From a bacterium (GTDB lineage Bacteria; Actinomycetota; Acidimicrobiia; Spongiisociales; ZC4RG35), in the NCBI GenBank assembly GCA_024639335.1, contig JAHEIN010000004.1, positions 1 to 49,699 on the forward strand: a DNA stretch of 49,699 bases. The letters run 5' to 3'. Positions 23,990-33,569 of this stretch are shown here, one piece after another. The notes beneath the pieces were generated by a model. The model ran no database searches, was not told the origin of the DNA, and saw only the letters and a list, made by a program, of their open reading frames with translations. The number at the start of each line of letters is the position of its first letter. The stretch's first letter is position 1. A program made the translations under genes and the position numbers.

Positions 23990-25204
23990 TCATTCCGACC
24001 TGAGCGCTTCGGTCGGAGACAGGCCCGCTGCTCGCATCGCCGGGTAGAGCCCTGCGACTGCTCCGATTGCGACGGCTGCGGCCAATCCGCCGGTCACGGC
24101 GATGGTCGGAATGATGATCGTCCATCCCTGGCTGGCGGCGTACCCGGCGGTGACGGCGGCGCCCAGAATGACGCCGGCGACACCTCCGAAGAAGCCCAGC
24201 AACAACGACTCGGTGAGGAATTGCAGCAGGATGTGGGTTCGGGTTGCTCCGATCGCTCGACGCAATCCGATCTCGCCGCGACGCTCGATCACTGCGATGA
24301 CCATGATGTTTGCGATCCCGATGCCGCCAACGAACAATGCCACCGCACCGAGCCCCAGGAAGAGACTCGAGAAGGCGTCTTCGGCGGCGGCCTGAGCGAC
24401 GAGCACGTCAGACGGCCGACTGACCTCGACTTCTTCGGGGTTCTCGGGGTCGACCGATCTCGGGATCAACTCCCTGGTCTCGTTGACGAGATCGGGATCG
24501 ACGCGCAGATAGACGGTGCCGGGAGCGAGGTCCTGGTTCAGGAAGTCCTCGGCGGCATCGACCCCGACGATCGCTGCGCGATCGAGGTCTGCCGCCAGCA
24601 CGAACGGTTCGAGGACACCGATCACCTCGACCCACTGCTCACCGAGCCACACGAAGACCCCGTCACCGACCTCTCCGATTCCAAGGCGTTCTGCGGCGAC
24701 AGAGCCCAGAACCACTGCCGGATACTCGCCGGCCGCTTCAGTGAGGAAGGAACCGCTCGCCACCGATCCGTTGAGCGTCTCCAACAGGTCTGACTCCGCA
24801 GCAACGACGCTGATACCGCCCGTTTGTCCAGAGGGGATGAAGTCGGTGCGAAGGACGTCGACGTTCACCGATGAGACCGCCGACACCTGCTGGACCGTTC
24901 CGATCCGTCCGATCATCGAAGATGCCGTCTCGGGAAGCTCGGCGTTGCCGATCCCGAATCCGGTTCCCGCTTGCACCGTCAGGAGGTTGGTGCCGAGAGC
25001 ATCGAGCTCCGCCAAGAGATCCGACTTCGAGGACTCACTGAGACCGAGGACTCCCACGAGTGCAGCGATACCGATCGCGATGCCGAGTGCCGAGAGGATC
25101 GTTCGGCCGCGACGGGTCCCGAGACCCGACGAGCCCACCCGCATCACGTCACGGAACCGAAACCGACTCGGCTCGACCACTTCGGCCGTGCGAACGAGGG
25201 TCAT
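23990..25204 (-). CDS. MacB-type ABC transporter permease
   Basis: A 404-residue permease with one N-terminal TM (LSALGIAIGIAALVGVLGL), a large extracytoplasmic MacB_PCD domain (about 65-260) and three C-terminal TM helices holding FtsX-like ERRGEIGLRRAIGATR. Transporters of this type do not move solutes across the inner membrane; they transmit ATP-driven motion to a periplasmic partner. Four-base overlap with the ATPase gene (25201-25204) shows one operon. Confidence 0.9.
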   Translation of the reverse strand: MTLVRTAEVVEPSRFRFRDVMRVGSSGLGTRRGRTILSALGIAIGIAALVGVLGLSESSKSDLLAELDALGTNLLTVQAGTGFGIGNAELPETASSMIGRIGTVQQVSAVSSVNVDVLRTDFIPSGQTGGISVVAAESDLLETLNGSVASGSFLTEAAGEYPAVVLGSVAAERLGIGEVGDGVFVWLGEQWVEVIGVLEPFVLAADLDRAAIVGVDAAEDFLNQDLAPGTVYLRVDPDLVNETRELIPRSVDPENPEEVEVSRPSDVLVAQAAAEDAFSSLFLGLGAVALFVGGIGIANIMVIAVIERRGEIGLRRAIGATRTHILLQFLTESLLLGFFGGVAGVILGAAVTAGYAASQGWTIIIPTIAVTGGLAAAVAIGAVAGLYPAMRAAGLSPTEALRSE

Positions 25205-25914
25205 GAGAGGCTCAGCACACCGTTGTCGTGCTCGATTCGGCCATCCAGCACTCTCACCTGCCGAGGTAGCGATCCGGCGATGCGATCGTCATGCGTGATC
25301 ACAAGCAGGGTGCTCCCCTCGTCGTGCAGGCCTCTGAGCAGATCCATGACGGCGGCGCTCGACTTCGAGTCGAGGTTCCCGGTCGGCTCGTCGGCCAGGA
25401 TGAAGGCCGGCGAGTGGACGAGGGCACGCGCGATCGCCACACGCTGGCGTTCGCCACCGGACATCATGGAGGGAACATGTGTCAGTCGATGGTCCAGTCC
25501 GACCCTGCGGAGCGCTTCGACCGCCATCTCACGTCGGATCGTCGGATCGATTCCGGAATACAGGAGACCGTTGGCGACGTTCTCGATGGCCGTCGTTCCT
25601 GCGAGTAGGAAGAATCGTTGGAACACGAAGCCGATCTTCCGGCCTCGCAACGCAGACAGCTGCTTGTCGTCCAGTTCGGCGGTGTCGACGCCATCGATGA
25701 GGACAGAGCCATCGGTTGGTCGGTCGAGGGTGCCCATGATGTGGAGCATCGTCGACTTGCCGCTCCCGGATGGACCGACGACCGCAGCCATCTCCCCCGG
25801 GTGCACGACCATCGAGACACCGTCGAGGGCACGCACGGGCGGAGTCCCCGGATACGCCTTGACCACGTTCCGAAGTTCGAGCGCAACGGGGGAACCGGAG
25901 CGATCACGGCTCAT
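25201..25914 (-). CDS. MacB/LolD-type ABC transporter ATP-binding protein
   Basis: A 237-residue ATPase with Walker A GPSGSGKST (47-55), the Q-loop in FVFQRFFLL, the signature MSGGERQRVAIARAL and Walker B ILADEPTGNLDS. It energises the permease encoded next. The start codon overlaps the stop of the adaptor gene, so the order adaptor, ATPase, permease is a tight operon. Confidence 0.93.
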   Translation of the reverse strand: MSRDRSGSPVALELRNVVKAYPGTPPVRALDGVSMVVHPGEMAAVVGPSGSGKSTMLHIMGTLDRPTDGSVLIDGVDTAELDDKQLSALRGRKIGFVFQRFFLLAGTTAIENVANGLLYSGIDPTIRREMAVEALRRVGLDHRLTHVPSMMSGGERQRVAIARALVHSPAFILADEPTGNLDSKSSAAVMDLLRGLHDEGSTLLVITHDDRIAGSLPRQVRVLDGRIEHDNGVLSLS

Positions 25915-27986
25915 CTGGGGACCACCACCTCCATGCCGGCTTGGAGCCCGGCACCGCTGATCTCCACGAACCCATCTGCGAACATGCCGGTCTCCACACC
26001 GACGAGACGCGTGCCGTCGCCCTCCGGGATCTCGATGGCGTACCCACCCTCGACCAGGGCGAGGAGAGCGCTGACCGGCACCGACAGGACGTCGGCGGCC
26101 AGCTCGGCGGTCACCTCTACGTCGACATCCGCTCCGATCCAGACCTCGTCGATGGGCTCGAACGGCTGGATCTCCACCTCTACGTATGCCTCGGATCCAT
26201 CCGCTCCACCCCCGAGCGGAACATTGCCGATGTCAAGCACCGTCGCGGGCACGTCCGTCCCGTCGGGGAGGTCGATGGTCACCTCGGTTCCGATGTCGAG
26301 CAACGATCGATCGGACAGCGGCAGCTGAGCCACGACTCGTTGGGTCGTCACGAGTTCCTCACCGGTTCTGGTGGGGGTCAACGAGAGCAGCGGGCTGCTC
26401 GGGTTCACCGTCGATCCGAGGACGCCGAGTTGATCGTCGACCAGCGATGGTCCCTCGACGAAGACCACCGAACCGAGCGAGACTTCGCCGGTCGCTTCGA
26501 GGCCGAGTGACTCCTGCCAAGTTGAGACTGCGGTGGCGGTGGCCTCGTCGTAGATGCCGTCGACCGAGAGGCTGCCGCCGGCGTCGAAGCCCAGAGCAGC
26601 GAGGTTCGATTCGAGCTGGGTGATGTCCGGGCCCATCGAGGAGCCGACTGACAGGTCGCGCCACGCCGGGGCCGTTCCGTACATGAGCACGGTGTAGGTG
26701 GAGCCGGTGGCGAGCTGCTCGGCGGCGTTGAGACGTTGCACCTCGAGGCCGGCCTGCGCAGACTCGAGCGAACTGTATGCCGCGTTGACAGCTGCCGGAT
26801 CGGCTCCGGCGATGAGATCAGCCAGGCGATCCCGAGCGTTGAGCAGGTTGGACTCGGCCTGGGCGATCTCGGTGTCGTTTGGGCCGGCAACGAGGTCGTC
26901 GTAGGCCTCGGCTGCCCGGGTGAGGTTGATCTGAAGCCGATCGAGCTCTTCTTGGGGGACGCCGGCCTCGGCTTCGCTCAGGTTGTTCTCGGCCACTTCG
27001 ACGTTCAACTCGGCGGTTTCGACGCTGTTCAAGGCGTTGTCGTATCCGACGTTGGCGGTGATGAACGACTGTGTCGTCTGAGCCGACGGGCTGTCACCGG
27101 CAGCGAGGAAGTCGGAAACCGCTTCGACGAGGTCATCGGTCTCGCCGGTGCTGAGAGGAAGGTCGTCCTCGTCGCAGACCGACACCGGAATGGTCGGCAA
27201 GGCGCAATAGGCGCTCTGGGCGGTCAGGGCGGACACCAGGGCGGTGTCGACGCCGTTTCGGGCCGATGCGAGGCTCGCCGACGCCTGATCGACCTGCTGT
27301 TCGAGGGCTAGGAGATCCTCGGGTTCGACTCCGTCGCGGGCGTCGTTCGCTGCGTCTCTGGCAGACTCGACTGCGAGCGCGGCCTCAGCCAGTTCCACTT
27401 CGGATGGTGGCTCCAAGAGATCGTCCAGGGCCTTCAGCGCAGCTTGCACCGCCACCTCGGCATTGACGATCTCAGCCTCGGACGGTTGGTCGGTGATCGA
27501 GGCCACGTTGTTTCGTGCACTCGCAACCTGTGACTCCGCCGACTGGATGGACTGGTTGATCTGTGCCATCTGAAGCGCAGTCAGCTCGTCCGAGATGACG
27601 GCGATGATGTCGCCACGTTCGACGATCAATCCATCGTCCGCCAGGAAGGTGAGTGACCCGGCGACCGACGCATTGAAAGTCAGCCCCTCTGCGAATTCCA
27701 GCGATCCCTCGAGCTCTTCGAATTCCGCCAGATCCCGTATCTGGATGGAAGTGGTGGCGAGTTGCACCTGCTCGGACTCGACGTCCCGTTGATCACCCAC
27801 GACCAGCAAATACCAGACCGCCGCACCAGCCACCACGATGGCTCCGATCACAAGCAACCACCAGCCCCTACGCCGTGGCCCGTGTTCAGAGGTCGGCGCC
27901 GCGATCTCAGCGGCTCGGTCCGTCACAGCCGCGCCCGAAGAGCCCGTGGAGATCCCCACGGACAGTTCCTCGTCACCTGTGGCCAT
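25911..27986 (-). CDS. Membrane-fusion (HlyD/MacA-like) adaptor with peptidoglycan-binding domain
   Basis: The 691-residue protein has an N-terminal cytoplasmic tail, a TM helix at about 43-63 and a lipoyl/barrel-sandwich half (SLEFAEGLTFNASVAGSLTF). A very long alpha-helical coiled-coil part (about 130-410) follows. At about 450-510 is a peptidoglycan-binding fold (DITQLESNLAALGFD, VDGIYDEATATAV) before the beta-barrel domains. Actinobacteria lack an outer membrane of the Gram-negative kind, so the wall-binding insert could anchor the adaptor in the cell wall. The cargo is unknown. It is the second gene of the export operon after a lipoprotein. Confidence 0.88.
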   Translation of the reverse strand: MATGDEELSVGISTGSSGAAVTDRAAEIAAPTSEHGPRRRGWWLLVIGAIVVAGAAVWYLLVVGDQRDVESEQVQLATTSIQIRDLAEFEELEGSLEFAEGLTFNASVAGSLTFLADDGLIVERGDIIAVISDELTALQMAQINQSIQSAESQVASARNNVASITDQPSEAEIVNAEVAVQAALKALDDLLEPPSEVELAEAALAVESARDAANDARDGVEPEDLLALEQQVDQASASLASARNGVDTALVSALTAQSAYCALPTIPVSVCDEDDLPLSTGETDDLVEAVSDFLAAGDSPSAQTTQSFITANVGYDNALNSVETAELNVEVAENNLSEAEAGVPQEELDRLQINLTRAAEAYDDLVAGPNDTEIAQAESNLLNARDRLADLIAGADPAAVNAAYSSLESAQAGLEVQRLNAAEQLATGSTYTVLMYGTAPAWRDLSVGSSMGPDITQLESNLAALGFDAGGSLSVDGIYDEATATAVSTWQESLGLEATGEVSLGSVVFVEGPSLVDDQLGVLGSTVNPSSPLLSLTPTRTGEELVTTQRVVAQLPLSDRSLLDIGTEVTIDLPDGTDVPATVLDIGNVPLGGGADGSEAYVEVEIQPFEPIDEVWIGADVDVEVTAELAADVLSVPVSALLALVEGGYAIEIPEGDGTRLVGVETGMFADGFVEISGAGLQAGMEVVVPR

Positions 27987-28048
27987 CAGCCAGTGCCTCC
28001 ATGCCCGGCAAGGCCGAAGATCTCTCGCGTCGATTCGTCCGTCTCATC

Positions 28049-28690
28049 TCAGTTCTCCGGCACCGGGAGATTCACGCGTTCTGCGCACTTCTCGAAGATC
28101 ACCTCGTTGTCGGGATCCTCGAAGTCCACTCGGTCCCCGAACAGCGCCTCCGGGCCGGGCGGGATCGCAGGTGAGTCGTCGCCTCCGTCCCGGTTGCCGC
28201 CGAAGAGGCCGGACAGGTCGGGGTCATCGACATCCAGGCCGTTCTCCCGGAGGCATGCTGCGAACGCAATCAGCGTGTCCTGGATCTCGTTGATGTCGAC
28301 CTCACTGCCTCCCGCACCGAACGCCACGTCTTCGATGTACTCGGAACAGACCTCGAAAGCGTCGAAGAGCGCCGGATCGGGCTCACCGTCATCTCCAGCT
28401 CCCGGGCCCACGCCGACGAACTCGACCGAGCCGTCGGCATTGACGATCGGGTCCTGAAAGTCGGAAACGCCGTTGTCGCGCATGCAGTCGGCAAACGCCA
28501 GAACCTGCTCTTCGACCGTCTGCTCCGGCTCGGCCGCAGTCGTCTCGACGGTTGGAGCGGCGGAGTCGTCCGTGAGCGTGGCCAGCCCGCCGGAGTCTTC
28601 GTCGTCGGTGGCCGATCCGCCACACGCCGCGATGCTCACGCCGAGCGCGACGACCAACGCCAGCTTTCGGTTCATTTTTCGAGATCTCAT
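28049..28690 (-). CDS. Lipoprotein with two internal repeats, first gene of the export operon
   Basis: A 213-residue secreted lipoprotein; the lipobox is SIAACGG, the cysteine being acylated. Two repeats follow: LAFADCMRDNGV with FDAFEVCSEYI, and IAFAACLRENGLDVDDPD with FEKCAERV. Each has two Cys in equivalent places, so each probably makes one disulfide. This CMRDNGV-type repeat recurs in actinobacterial lipoproteins next to MacAB-like operons, from general knowledge. It may capture substrate for the exporter. The alternative start at 28675 would shorten the n-region by five residues. Confidence 0.8.
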   Translation of the reverse strand: MRSRKMNRKLALVVALGVSIAACGGSATDDEDSGGLATLTDDSAAPTVETTAAEPEQTVEEQVLAFADCMRDNGVSDFQDPIVNADGSVEFVGVGPGAGDDGEPDPALFDAFEVCSEYIEDVAFGAGGSEVDINEIQDTLIAFAACLRENGLDVDDPDLSGLFGGNRDGGDDSPAIPPGPEALFGDRVDFEDPDNEVIFEKCAERVNLPVPEN

Positions 28691-28789
28691 GGGGACAACG
28701 TACGGATCCGGCGCTAAAGCCTCCGTTGGGCGGACATATGCCCCACGTATGGTCCTCGAGTCTGGGTGTTCGTCGGCGGAGAAGTTCGC

Positions 28790-29434
28790 TCAGACGATGA
28801 CGATGTGGAGATGCTTGGGGCCGTGGACACCGAGGGTCACGATCGACTCGATGTCCGCAGTCTTCGACGGTCCGGTGATGAACACGACGTTGGAGCCCTC
28901 AGCCATCCGGGCAGACGGATCTGCGGCCCAATGAGAAGCCGACCGGAAGATGCGTTCTCTCGGGAGGACGGCGACGTGGACCAGCGGCACCAGCGACGCC
29001 ATGCGCGGCTGTCCGGGTCCTGACCTGACGACGATGGTGCCCGTCTCGGCGAAGGCCGCCTCGGCGCCGGTGATTCCGAGCTGGCAGTCCATGTATGCAG
29101 CGTTGTGCTCGGCACGCCCATCCACCCCACGAGGAGTCTCGGTGTGAATCCGGCGCGGCCCGTCTGGGAGCTCATCGAGACCGTCGATGCGGTCGGCGTC
29201 CCAGCTGATGTAGTTGTCGATGGCGTAGCGGTCGATGACCTCGGAGATGACGTCGTCGACGGGAACGGTGTGGATCTCGGCAGCCATCTTCTCGGCCATC
29301 TCGATGAATCGCGTAACGAGGTCGACCTCGGGAAGCTCCGGTACCCATTGGCCCGGATCATCCGGAGGATGATCGGGCAGGATCGCCGAAGCCTGGGCGG
29401 TCTCGACTCGCGCCAGGAAGTCCGATCTCTCCAT
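28790..29434 (-). CDS. lutC: Lactate utilisation protein LutC (LUD domain)
   Basis: From ATG 29434 the protein has 214 residues with the LUD fold. GITGAEAAFAETGTIVVRSG and the ending HVALLPRERI-like strand plus ITGPSKTADIE are the LutC pattern. With LutA and LutB it forms the iron-sulfur L-lactate dehydrogenase complex at the inner face of the membrane. Its start overlaps the LutB stop (TGATG). The order on the minus strand is lutA-lutB-lutC. Confidence 0.9.
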   Translation of the reverse strand: MERSDFLARVETAQASAILPDHPPDDPGQWVPELPEVDLVTRFIEMAEKMAAEIHTVPVDDVISEVIDRYAIDNYISWDADRIDGLDELPDGPRRIHTETPRGVDGRAEHNAAYMDCQLGITGAEAAFAETGTIVVRSGPGQPRMASLVPLVHVAVLPRERIFRSASHWAADPSARMAEGSNVVFITGPSKTADIESIVTLGVHGPKHLHIVIV

Positions 29435-30825
29435 CAGCCTCGATGCTCCTTCCACCACGAGTGGAAGGACTGGTCGGCGGGGGCCGGCAGGTCGCGGGTG
29501 GTGGTCCAGTTTCCGGCTTGGAAAGGGAGCCTCGTGATCCACTCACCTGTCGCCTTCCCGAACACTCCGCCGGCGACGAGGAACCCGCGCCACAGGACCG
29601 GGTTGGTGGCGATCCTGCGATAGGCGGCGAGCCCGGGCCCCAGCCAGGCGAAGTCGCCGCCTCCTTTGCTCATCGATTCTGTGCGCTGTTCGAGCAGCAG
29701 GCTCGGAATGTCGATACGGATCGGGCACGCATCCTTGCATGCGCCGCACAGCGAAGAGGCGAAAGGCAGATCACCCCATTCGTCGTGACCGAACAGTGCC
29801 GGCGTGAGGACTGCACCGATCGGACCGGGATACACGCTGCCGTAGGCATGTCCGCCCGCCTCTCGAAACACCGGACACACGTTGAGGCAGGCGCCGCAAC
29901 GGATACAGGCGAGGATCTCCGCCGAGGAGGAGGCGAGCGCTTCGCTGCGACCGTTGTCCAAGATGACCACGTGCAGCTCATCCGGCCCGTCCTGCTCGTC
30001 GTACGCCCGTGGCCCGGTGATCAGGTTCGTGTAGACGGTCAGCGCCTGGCCGGTGCCGGAGCGGGCGAGCACCTCGAGCATGACGGTCAGGTCTCCGGCG
30101 TTCGGGACGAGCCGCTCCATTCCCATGATCGCCACATGGATTCGTGGAGCTGTCGTGGTGAGGCGAGCGTTCCCCTCGTTCGTGACGGTGCTGATCGTGC
30201 CCGTGTCGGCGACCCCGAAATTGACGCCGGAGATCCCCATGTCGGCCCCGAGGAAGATCGATCGGAGGTGCTGTCTGGCAGCAGCATTGAGGTCGACCGG
30301 GTCGTTGCTGTAATCCATGTCGAGCACGTCGGCGAACAGTTCGGCGACCTCGTAGCGGTCCTTGTGCATCACCGGCGAGATGATGTGCACCGGCCGATCC
30401 CCCGAGATCTGGACGATGAACTCGCCGAGATCGGTCTCCACGACGTCGAGGCCGTGGGACTCGAGATGGTGATTGAGTTCGATCTCCTCGGTGACCATCG
30501 ACTTCGACTTCACGACGGAGCGAACCCCTCGATCGGCTGCCACCTGGGAGACGTATCGGTTGGCCTCGTCGGCGTCGGCGGCGAAATACACGTGCCCGCC
30601 GGCTCGCTCGACGGAATCGGCGAACTGTGCGAGGTAGTCGCTGAGGTTGGCGAGCGTGTGGAGCCGGATCTCTCGGGCCCGGTCACGCATCGACTCCATC
30701 GGTGGGTACGCCGCGGAGGCGCTGATCCGATCGCGGGTCTTGCGGCGGGTGGCCTTGCCGATGTTGACCACCTTCTCGGTGCCGAGCTCTCTGGTCGACC
30801 GCTCGCGGAACGTGACCGGCGTCAT
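29434..30825 (-). CDS. lutB: Lactate utilisation iron-sulfur protein LutB
   Basis: From ATG 30825 (MTPVTFRERST) the protein has 463 residues. The N-terminal LUD domain has SKSMVTEEIELN, GVNFGVADTGTI and NEGNARL. The C-terminal part has two cluster motifs, CIRCGACLNVCP and CGACKDACP. It takes part in electron transfer during oxidation of L-lactate to pyruvate. Overlap with the lutA stop (ATGA at 30822) supports the start; the frame upstream to 31134 is shadow of lutA. Confidence 0.92.
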   Translation of the reverse strand: MTPVTFRERSTRELGTEKVVNIGKATRRKTRDRISASAAYPPMESMRDRAREIRLHTLANLSDYLAQFADSVERAGGHVYFAADADEANRYVSQVAADRGVRSVVKSKSMVTEEIELNHHLESHGLDVVETDLGEFIVQISGDRPVHIISPVMHKDRYEVAELFADVLDMDYSNDPVDLNAAARQHLRSIFLGADMGISGVNFGVADTGTISTVTNEGNARLTTTAPRIHVAIMGMERLVPNAGDLTVMLEVLARSGTGQALTVYTNLITGPRAYDEQDGPDELHVVILDNGRSEALASSSAEILACIRCGACLNVCPVFREAGGHAYGSVYPGPIGAVLTPALFGHDEWGDLPFASSLCGACKDACPIRIDIPSLLLEQRTESMSKGGGDFAWLGPGLAAYRRIATNPVLWRGFLVAGGVFGKATGEWITRLPFQAGNWTTTRDLPAPADQSFHSWWKEHRG

Positions 30826-31541
30826 GTCTCGTCCACCAACAGTTCGACGATGTGGCGCGTCTCGACCTTCGACCCCTGACGGTGCAGCCCCCCGCCGATG
30901 TGCATGAGACAACTGACATCCCCACCAACGACGGCGTCTGCGCCGGATGCGATGATGTTGTCGATCTTGGTCTGGAGGATCGCCGAAGAGACCTCCGGCA
31001 GCTCGATCGAGAACAAGCCACCGAAGCCGCAGCACTCGTCGGCACCTTCGAGATCGCATCTGCTGACCCCCTCGACACCGTCTACCAGCGCCTCGATCTC
31101 GCCGTCGATGCCGAGGCCTCGAAGGCCGTGGCATGACTTGTGAACGGCGACCGAGGTGTCGCCGGCCGCTGTGACCTCAATGCCGAGATCGTGGACGAGG
31201 TACTGGCTGAGTTCACGGACCCGATTGGCGACCCGCTTTGCCGCTGCGGCCTCGGGACCCGACGAAAGCAGCTCACCGAAGCGATGGATCATCATGTCGG
31301 CGCACGATCCCGAGGGCACGACGATCGGGCCTTCGGTCCCGTCGAGTACTGCCACCGTGTGCTGCGCCATCGCCCGGGCGTCCTCTCGGAAGCCGGCGTT
31401 CAACGCCGGTTGACCACAGCACGTCTGGTCGAAGGGGAACTCCACCGTCTGGCCATTCGCCTCCAGCACCTGCACGGTCGCTCTTCCGACCTGTGGCGCG
31501 AACCCGTCCACCAGACACGTCACAAAAAGCTGCACGACCAT
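30822..31541 (-). CDS. lutA: Lactate utilisation protein LutA (CCG-motif protein)
   Basis: The 239-residue protein has two CCG (Cys-rich) domains: DQTCCGQPALNAG and HKSCHG, then DECCGFGG with the closing SCLMHIGG. These hold a noncanonical cluster as in heterodisulfide-reductase-like subunits. It starts MVVQLFVTCLVDGF at 31541, 41 bases from the divergent glycosylase gene. A lactate permease or FadR-type regulator is not present beside it. Confidence 0.92.
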   Translation of the reverse strand: MVVQLFVTCLVDGFAPQVGRATVQVLEANGQTVEFPFDQTCCGQPALNAGFREDARAMAQHTVAVLDGTEGPIVVPSGSCADMMIHRFGELLSSGPEAAAAKRVANRVRELSQYLVHDLGIEVTAAGDTSVAVHKSCHGLRGLGIDGEIEALVDGVEGVSRCDLEGADECCGFGGLFSIELPEVSSAILQTKIDNIIASGADAVVGGDVSCLMHIGGGLHRQGSKVETRHIVELLVDET

Positions 31542-31582
31542 GAAGGACACACTACCGGCTCGCACGTGCCAGACTCTGGGGC

Positions 31583-32218
31583 ATGAATTCACACGTCGAT
31601 CTCCACGCGGCCGTCGATGATCTGGCTGCACGTGATCTGCATCTCGCCAAGATCGTCAGGTTTCGCGGCCGCCCAGAGCCGTTCTCGAGGCCGGCGACGT
31701 TCCAGACCCTGGTCCTGCTGATCCTCGAGCAGCAGGTCTCCCTCGACTCGGCCCGAGCCGCCTTCGATCGGCTCGAGGCCGCCATCCCCGGAGTCGAACC
31801 GGTCGATCTCCTCGGTCTCAGCGACGCCGAGATGCGAGCGATCGGGTTCAGCAGACAGAAGACCAGGTACGTACGCCGGTTGGCAACCCGACTGCTCGAC
31901 GGGAGGCTGTCCATCGATGCATTGGCCTCGTTGAGCGACACCGAGGTACGGGCCATCCTCACCGAATCGCCGGGAATCGGACCGTGGACGGCGGACGTGT
32001 TCCTCATGTCGAGCCTGGGACGCCCCGACATCTGGCCGGTCGGAGATCGCGCCTTGCAGGTGGCGACGGCCGAGGCGCTCGAACTCGCCGAGGTCCCCGA
32101 CCAGACCGGCCTGACGGACATCGGTGAGCGATGGAGGCCGCATCGGACCGCCGCTGCGCAGATCTTGTGGCACGGCTACCTGGCCGGACGGAACCGCACC
32201 ATCCCGACGGGACCCTGA
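31583..32218 (+). CDS. HhH-GPD DNA glycosylase (AlkA-like, 3-methyladenine)
   Basis: A 211-residue glycosylase lacking the N-terminal domain of E. coli AlkA. ILEQQVSLDSARAAFDRL is the DNA-contact helix, and LTESPGIGPWTADVFLM with WPVGD is the helix-hairpin-helix and the catalytic Asp. It removes alkylated bases from DNA. The 3' end carries a 14-base direct repeat spanning the stop codon (32198-32211 and 32218-32231). Confidence 0.88.
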   Translation: MNSHVDLHAAVDDLAARDLHLAKIVRFRGRPEPFSRPATFQTLVLLILEQQVSLDSARAAFDRLEAAIPGVEPVDLLGLSDAEMRAIGFSRQKTRYVRRLATRLLDGRLSIDALASLSDTEVRAILTESPGIGPWTADVFLMSSLGRPDIWPVGDRALQVATAEALELAEVPDQTGLTDIGERWRPHRTAAAQILWHGYLAGRNRTIPTGP

Positions 32219-32231
32219 CCATCCCGACGGG
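32198..32231. repeat. 14-base direct repeat across the glycosylase stop codon
   Basis: ACCATCCCGACGGG occurs at 32198-32211 and 32218-32231, with the TGA at 32216-32218. The duplication lies at the very 3' end of the glycosylase gene and looks like a slippage event; the following 120 bases before galK hold nothing else I can name. Confidence 0.5.
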
Positions 32232-32351
32232 CGTGAGGAACGAGCCAGGTAGGTAGGGATTCCGAGGCAGTCGGGGGGCTCGATGAACCCGATCGACACG
32301 AGCGGCTACGAGGTCGTGGGGGTCGACGAACACGACGATGCCGGGCCGAGG

Positions 32352-33569
32352 TCAGACTCCGGACACTCCCGCAGACGGGTGCACGCGGAAGGCAGGGCCC
32401 CCGGTGGTTTGTTCCGAGGCTTCGATCACGGCTTCGATGCGGCCAGGTGGACAGATCGCAATGGCATATCCGCCGAAGCCGGCGCCTGTGAGGCGCGCCC
32501 CGTGTGCTCCCGCCTCTCGCATCGCTCCGGTGAGCCGATCGAGAGCAGGCGACGATGCCCCGAAGTCACGCAGCGAGTCGTGGGAGGCGTCGAGCAACCT
32601 GCCGAGCTCTCCGAAGTCGTCGGACTCGAGCACCACCTCCGCGTCGTCGACGCGGCGCGCCTCGGACAGAACGTGGGCAGCGACTGCCCTGATCGGCAGA
32701 CCGACGTCGGGGTCGAACTCGGTGGCGGTGAGTTTGACCATGCGCTCGACGTCGACGCCGAGCCGGGAGGCCACCTCGGCGGCGCTCGCCTCGGTTGGCA
32801 GCAAGTCGACCAGCGTTGACGAGCGGACTCTCGACAGCACGGGCGGCTCGCCTGGATCGACACCCTCCTCGGTGGCCAGAAGCATCGCTGCGGCCCGACA
32901 CGCAACCACCCGCGAGTTGTAGGAGTGATTCGCATCTCCGCCTTTCGGCGCGGAGCGTCCCGAGTAGGCCGCCACGATGCCGAGCTCATCGGAGATCGGA
33001 ACGTGTTTCGTCTGGAAGGGGTCGAAGTCGATCCTGAGCGCGTGCCCTTCGGAGGCGAGCGAGATCACCGTCTGGTCCATTGCGCCGCTCTCCACACCGA
33101 TCGATCGCTCTGCGGCAAGGGCGAGCTCCGGCAGCTCCTCTCGCAATGGCGGGTCACCCCCATAGGTGCCGAGCGCCATCAGCACACCGACCGTGAACGC
33201 CGACGAGGAAGACAGGCCGCCTGTAGCCGGCAAGTCGGCGTCGATGAGCACCCGAGCCCCGCCGACGAATCCGACGACGTCGACTGCAGCCGCGAAGTAG
33301 CGATGCCAACCGGAGAGCTCCGACCGATCCCCGCCCAGCTCGATGGTGATCGGGTCCGGGTGGGTGAGTGAATCCACCTCGACACCGGCCGGCCCATCGC
33401 ACACCGCCACGTACACGCCCCTCTCGATGGCGAACGGCATGACGGGCAGCAGCGAGTAGTCGGTGTGCTCGCCGATCAGATTCACTCTGCCCGGTGATCG
33501 GATGACGACGCTGGGCGCCGCGTCGTGGCGCTCGCGAACGGCCTCGATGACCCGGGTCAGCGCATCCAT
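32352..33569 (-). CDS. galK: Galactokinase
   Basis: A 405-residue GHMP kinase. GRVNLIGEHTDY (27-38) is the galactokinase signature, TGGLSSSSAF is the ATP loop, ESGAMDQTVISL holds the catalytic Asp and GFGGYAIAI is the third motif. It phosphorylates galactose at C1. No galT or galE lies nearby, so it works with genes elsewhere. The start at 33569 overlaps the end of a hydrolase remnant. Confidence 0.93.
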   Translation of the reverse strand: MDALTRVIEAVRERHDAAPSVVIRSPGRVNLIGEHTDYSLLPVMPFAIERGVYVAVCDGPAGVEVDSLTHPDPITIELGGDRSELSGWHRYFAAAVDVVGFVGGARVLIDADLPATGGLSSSSAFTVGVLMALGTYGGDPPLREELPELALAAERSIGVESGAMDQTVISLASEGHALRIDFDPFQTKHVPISDELGIVAAYSGRSAPKGGDANHSYNSRVVACRAAAMLLATEEGVDPGEPPVLSRVRSSTLVDLLPTEASAAEVASRLGVDVERMVKLTATEFDPDVGLPIRAVAAHVLSEARRVDDAEVVLESDDFGELGRLLDASHDSLRDFGASSPALDRLTGAMREAGAHGARLTGAGFGGYAIAICPPGRIEAVIEASEQTTGGPAFRVHPSAGVSGV

